From: Branchiostoma floridae
Taxonomy: Eukaryota > Chordata > Leptocardii > Amphioxiformes > Branchiostomatidae
NCBI RefSeq assembly: GCF_000003815.2
Contig: NC_049986.1
Coordinates: 9,789,244-9,853,243, forward strand
DNA length: 64,000 nt
Direction: 5' to 3'
The notes under the pieces were generated by a model that had not been told where the DNA came from, did no database searches, and saw nothing but the letters and a program-made list of their open reading frames with translations. Shown piece after piece: positions 59,326 through 64,000 of the stretch (position 1 is the stretch's first letter; every line of letters starts with the position of its first letter). Made by a program: the position numbers and the translations under genes.

Positions 59326-59762
59326 GCCTTACTACGTAAAAGCAACAGGCATCAGTAATTCCAACAGGTGTGTATTATACCATGACATACCATGTGGGGC
59401 GAAACATGCACCAGGGACCAACGCCTTACAAGCAACTCAGATTGAAACTACAGCGCGGATAAATTAATTGCCCGATAGAAGAATGTACCAATGGCCGAGG
59501 GACCCGACGCGCTTCGCCGTCACTCAATCGCGGTCACACAATGCTGTGAGCGCAATCAATGCTCGGTGATGCTATCATGATCATTGTTATATTGATGCAA
59601 CGGACACAAAGGAGGATTGGACAAATCGATTGAGGTATTTTCAGCTCCATCCCATTGTAATGTACCAGGCAAAGGAGGACACTGATGCAGTACATTTTCT
59701 TCCAATGGGGACAGCAGGTTGAAAATCAGTCGGTGAAATCAACAGAATTTATGTGAGGTAAC

Positions 59763-60034
59763 CAGGCTTTTAGGCTGGACGCACTTTTCTTAGAATAACA
59801 AGAAATTGGATGCACTGGACACCCTTACACTGGGGAGCAGATCCTCTGACAAGCATGAAATTCTGATTGACCAGGGATGCCACTAGGTCATTTGTGGTCA
59901 CAGCCTTTTACTGTATCCTGTCTGGCAGTAATTTTGTCCCTCAGAAAACCTTAGAATGCAATGCACCAATTAACTTTAAATTCTCAAAAACTCTGCACCA
60001 TGGAAGCTGGATGCCCCCGGACTCCCCTACAATA
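59763..60034 (+). mobile_element. 3'-truncated copy of the CAGGCTTTTAGC MITE
   Basis: Begins CAGGCTTTTAGGCTGGACGC, keeps CTTACACTGGGGAGCAG, TCTGATTGACCAGGGATGCC and CTCTGCACCATGGAAGCTGG, and stops after CCTACAATAG. Confidence 0.7.
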
Positions 60035-60409
60035 GTTTTGTAGCAAAAAGGTAAAGGACACTGCATATAATTACTAAGTAGGCAAATATATCCACGAATG
60101 CATAGGAACCAATACTGTAATGACATGCTAGACCCAATATGTTGACTTACTGAGTTATTCATACCTATAGATATCCATGTATGTCTGTTTAGTTATACTG
60201 TAAGTAGTTGTTATAGACCTTACGAAAGTCTTTGTGTACTTTTGTGGTGTCAATAAAGATTTCCTATAAGGGACAACAAGCTGAGAACTGAACAATTAGT
60301 GAGGGTGTGGATGAACTAAAGAGAAGTTAGATTGGACAAATTGGATATTGGAGCAAAATTAAGGGGTTAGGCTACGTGGACACAAAAAAAAGAAGAGATG
60401 GATTTGATT

Positions 60410-60612
60410 CCTTGCTGGACATTGTCTCTTAGACAGTAATTTACTTTTCTCACTGTCTACCCAGGTGTCAAATTATGGGTTGGGGAGGTAAAAGGCAGTG
60501 GAAGGAGAGGGATGGGCTCCGCCTCCCAATACCGTGCACTAGACACACAGTGGATGACAACCCACTGCCTCTACAGCCTTTAAAAGACGATGGGACCTTT
60601 ACCGCAAGTTCC
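60410..60612 (+). mobile_element. SINE body fragment
   Basis: Shares TACCCAGGTGTCAAATTATG, GGCAGTGGAAGGAGAGGGAT, CTCCGCCTCCCAATACCGTG and AACCCACTGCCTCTACAGC with the fragment at 52330. Confidence 0.6.
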
Positions 60613-60719
60613 ATCACTATCAGTCTAAACCTTATCTTATCGAGAGAGTCCATCTTCTTTGTCATCCAGCTGAAGTTAACAACCCCATAAGAGAACAGAT
60701 GAATCTATCCGTGGCACCT

Positions 60720-61430
60720 TACAGCCGTACTTCCATCTCGTATCTGGACAAAGCTCTACTCAGGCAATAGCTAAGAGGGCGTAAATATTCGCTCCACTTT
60801 TTTTCTGCGGGTCATTGATTCTCCCTCTCCTGAATTGTTCGTGTTCAGCAGAGTCCGCACCTATCGCGCCATCTCGCCCATAATTCTACCCGCTAAGACA
60901 TTGATATTTCTCCCCTTTACGAGACAGCTGGGACCGTAAAACGGGCGTTGATTGCAACGCATTGCTGGGGCGGGCAATACGTGGTTCGGGGGTACGGACT
61001 CTGGGTCTTTTGCATGCCCGCATGGAAATTTCTCCGGGGCAAATCTGTCAAGTGGGTAGTTAGCATGCATGGGGGTATCCAACAGAGCACCCATTATATC
61101 GGCCAGGGGGGTAGAGCGAATCAGGTCAGCGAATCGTGCCGTGTTCATTCTTGTATGGACGCTAAGTCCGCTGTCTTAGGATCAATGCGAACTGCTGACT
61201 TTGAACAAGAGAGAACTGAGAGGTACGAGTCTGGCTCGAGCACTTCTCAAGATGATAATTTTCCCATTATTCTCGATCATTTCCTCTCAGGTAGATCCCG
61301 CGGGATGGGATTTCCTCCAAGTCGTTCTGTCGGTGGCCCGCGGCAACAGATTCTAAGGGCGGCGGCACAATTTTCCGCCCTATCCGGTGAAACTCCCATC
61401 GTGTAATCCATCTACCAGCAAGGCAACGGA
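60720..61430. promoter_or_regulatory. Candidate regulatory patch, CpG-dense single-copy DNA
   Basis: About 700 bp richer in G+C and CpG than its surroundings, without repeat landmarks. Open frames exist on both strands but match nothing I know and lack coding character. It may be an enhancer, an alternative promoter or a non-coding conserved element. This is inference from composition only. Confidence 0.25.
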
Positions 61431-62300
61431 ATGATAAGCTCACCAAAAAGACAGCTCTCTCTCAAACTGGGAACGACCTCACAGGCCGATTTGGTAACCT
61501 TTTGCAAAGTCTACTGCCAGTTTGAGTTGCAAAGCTACTGTACTTAACAGTCAGTAGGGAATCACACTTTTCCCTTTTATCTACATCTTGCACTTTCAGG
61601 TGGGCTCACTTGTTGCTCATATTACTCTTCCTTGCACTTAGCGAGATACACCATGGTTAACGCCCTGGTGATGCGATCATCTCACTCGAAGGACTTCCCA
61701 ATGACACACTTCTTTTGCGGGGAAAAAAATGCTCATATCAACCCTGCCATTTTGAAGAAATCCCTGCTAAGACCTTCCCGGCAACTGACATGAGTCAGGT
61801 TTCCTATATCTGAGGGAAAATCTTTCCGAGAAGGCTTTAACTCTGAAACAGATAATTTACGAAGCAATATCCTCCTTTCCTAAGTGGGTTCCTGCACAGA
61901 TTCTTCTACTTGGGTAATTTGCAGACAGCCGGAGGCATGCATTTTGGCAGTGAATTTGTTTCGGATGAAAAACAGAGGGAATGGCACAAAAATTGCTCTG
62001 GCTCGTCATAAAAACACACCTAATGGTTTTGAAGATTACACCAGTAATTTAGAAAGAAGGAAACTACAAATCATGAAAGCCATGTTATGGGTACCGTTTG
62101 AAAATAAGAAAAACATCATATGCTAGAAGAACATTGAGAGTGATAAAATGTACATATAGGGCTCAAAATGTCAAGCTACATGTCCATGAAAATGTGCAAC
62201 TATTTCTCTAGTGTACCGAACAGAAGTCATAAGCTGGATATGATATTGAAAACTTTCACTTTCTTCAGATGTTTCAGGTAGCATTCACTACCCTTTGTCA

Positions 62301-63577
62301 CAAGCTTTTAGCTTGGATTTTACTTTAGGGAGTCCAAATTTATTGGTGAGTTGCGGTAAGTGACTATGGTAGGTGGGTCCGGGGCCATCCACCTTCCATT
62401 GCATGTGCAGAGTTTTTGATGATTTTAACTTAATTTAAGTTAAAATAGCGCATTCTTTGGTAACATCTATTATCATAATACCGGTACGTTTACGACGATT
62501 TCTCTAGCCATACTGATTTGACAAATTGTCAACGCATCATTTTCTCCAGTTACATGTTGCTGTTATAGGTTACCCTTGCCACTTCTTCTGTGTAACTTTT
62601 CTGCCACTCTTGTCCTGCTAAAAGCGTAATATTGTAATTGTAACACGCCGCGGAATTACACGGCGAACGGGCGCGTGGTTGGGAGGGGGTACAAAATACC
62701 GGTAGGAAGAAACACGGTACAATTAACTGCCGCTATGTACATTTATACATCCTCTGATGTTCCTTCCTTTTCTGTCAGTAAATGCATAAAACATAAACCT
62801 GCATGAGCATACAAAATGTCATGAGAAAACGGACGTATACTGTCAAGAATTTTCATTTAACTTCTGTTCGTCACAACCGCTATGACGTAACACTTCACTG
62901 CTAGCGTAGATATAAAAATGGCGGGAAAATGGCTGCGTACGTTCAATTTTGCCCATTCAGTCGTAGATCCGGGCTATTATGCAACGGTTCTTCACACTTT
63001 TACATGAGTTGTAGGTCACCAACAGAAATTCAAGATTGTTGTTGAATCATGTTCATCTTGTGCCGTGAGCATGTGTAATTATGATCTATATAAATTTGGC
63101 AATGAATGTGACAGTGTGTTCGTCCCACGACGAGCTGCCTACCCCGAAATTTAAAAAGAAGTATACTGAAAACTTTTGGCCTCGTTGTCTTCGAATGCAT
63201 TGTTATCGATGCTTTGTAAATGGTGTATTGGACACCTAGATGTCTGAAGTGTGCACAGCTCAGAAATAACAATTGTTGCATGTGTAGATCTATTTAAGTT
63301 CCAGTATTTTTAATCTACCGGTATAAGTCTTACTACCGGTATTATGCCAATGCATGTTATCCTAAGAGGCAAAAATACTGTTACAGATGTCACAGTAGAA
63401 AACTGTGACCACAAATAACCTGGTGGCATCCCTGGTCAATCAGAATTTCATGCTTGCCAGAGGATCTACTCCCCAGTGTAAGGGCGTCCAGTGCGTCAAA
63501 TTTCTTGGTATTCTAAGAAAAGTGCGTCCAGATGACGCATTGACATTAACTTTGACGTGTGCCTGGCTAAAAGCCTA
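62301..63577 (-). mobile_element. hAT-like MITE interrupted by a second transposon
   Basis: The outer halves are 62301-62462 (CAAGCTTTTAGC, then GTCCAAATTTATTGGTGAG) and 63358-63577 (ACCAGGTTATTTGTGGTC in complement, ending CTGGCTAAAAGCCT). Together they form one reverse copy of the CAGGCTTTTAGC family. The whole unit is flanked by a perfect CTTTGTCA duplication (62293-62300 and 63578-63585). The middle 895 bp is a separate insertion. Confidence 0.85.
62463..63357. mobile_element. 895-bp inverted-repeat element inside another MITE
   Basis: Its ends are 24-bp imperfect inverted repeats (62463-62486 and 63334-63357, 4 mismatches) sharing CATAATACCGGTA. TA is found at both junctions (62461-62462 and 63358-63359). 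The interior includes a CpG-rich patch near 62640-62720 and a promoter-like stretch near 62900, with short frames only, for example 45 codons starting at the ATG near 63102. I recognise no transposase, so the element is probably non-autonomous. Confidence 0.8.
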
Positions 63578-64000
63578 CTTTGTCAGCAGTGACACTGAGC
63601 AACATTTGCTAAAGAGTTGTGGTTTTTAACCAAATTTGACTATAAGCCTCAACCTTGTCTTGACTTTACATCGTATGTTAGTTTTGTTTCCTATTGGACA
63701 GTCTAAAATTTGTCCACACCTAATATGCTATTCAACAGAACTGCTCAGTGTCACTGCCAAAAGGTAGTGGAACAAATGTTATCAGACATTTCCAAAACCA
63801 TATGTACCCAGTTGCTTGAGTAACAGCTGCTTTTGGCACATCTTATAATGAGCACCTGGACGTATCATTCCAGTATTTATACTGTAATCTACAATGTATT
63901 TCTTTATGAATAAAAATATGCAAGCCTTAAATTGGTTGGAGTGTGTTCTTTTCTTCTTTGTTTCGCATACCCAGTAAACCACCGTATGTCGTAACACATC

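Larger units (their letters stand above)
47268..64000 (-). other. HS2ST upstream intron (partial)
   Basis: No coding exon was recognised here, so this is read as part of the intron between the membrane-anchor exon and the 47-kb exon. It holds a full-length SINE (47420-47863), SINE fragments, TA-MITEs (52001-52224 and 52702-52920), a hAT-like MITE (54812-55244), nested transposons (62301-63577), TAG and GA microsatellites, and several CpG-dense single-copy patches. The rest, notably 47.9-49.1 kb, 50.8-51.6 kb, 53.0-54.8 kb, 55.3-56.5 kb and 56.8-58.1 kb, is AT-rich DNA in which I see nothing specific. Confidence 0.7.

Noticed and set aside
60861-61406. Opposing 95- and 152-codon frames as a nested gene
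   Set aside because: Neither has recognisable domains; a GC-rich patch lowers stop frequency on both strands.

Overview
The window is animal nuclear DNA, most likely from a cephalochordate (amphioxus, Branchiostoma). I base this on the gene it carries, large introns packed with short non-autonomous DNA transposons, tRNA-derived SINEs and ACATGTA-rich AT-biased DNA; the genus call is pattern recognition, not a computed match. There are no bacterial-style genes, operons or CRISPR arrays. Nearly all open frames are chance frames in introns or repeats.

One protein gene can be supported: the minus-strand gene for heparan sulfate 2-O-sulfotransferase (HS2ST family). Four consecutive coding exons are visible, reading right to left: 47267-47038, 31331-31246, 13775-13637 and 2429-2332. 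All have AG/GT splice borders and compatible phases (1-0, 0-2, 2-0, 0-2). Together they encode about 184 residues of the central sulfotransferase domain: the 5'-phosphosulfate loop, the catalytic histidine pair, the 3'-phosphate loop and two conserved cysteine pairs. The exon for the cytoplasmic tail and membrane anchor was not found and is probably right of the window. The C-terminal exons are probably left of it. The introns are about 15.7, 17.5 and 11.2 kb, so the whole window lies inside this gene.

Layout by region. 1-2331: the end of a LINE reading frame, a MITE, a SINE-like fragment, and a tandem duplication abutting the exon at 2332. 2430-13636: a SINE split by a TA-flanked MITE, further MITEs and hairpins. 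13776-31245: a hAT-like MITE with a perfect 8-bp target duplication (15785-16206), a compound satellite-like block (18769-21860) with a 162-bp repeat, further MITEs, and a 477-bp TG microsatellite. 31332-47037: MITEs, SINEs, a 1.84-kb element with terminal inverted repeats (36710-38549), a 100-N assembly gap (43594-43693) and several hAT-like elements. 47268-64000: a full-length tRNA-SINE just upstream of the exon, a nested palindrome, a second perfect hAT-like MITE (54812-55244), CpG-dense single-copy patches that may be enhancers, and a transposon inside a transposon (62301-63577) with intact target duplications at both levels.

The enzyme would act in the Golgi, moving sulfate from PAPS to the 2-O position of iduronate in heparan sulfate. 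The rest of the window is intron, and its content is mainly a record of transposon activity.
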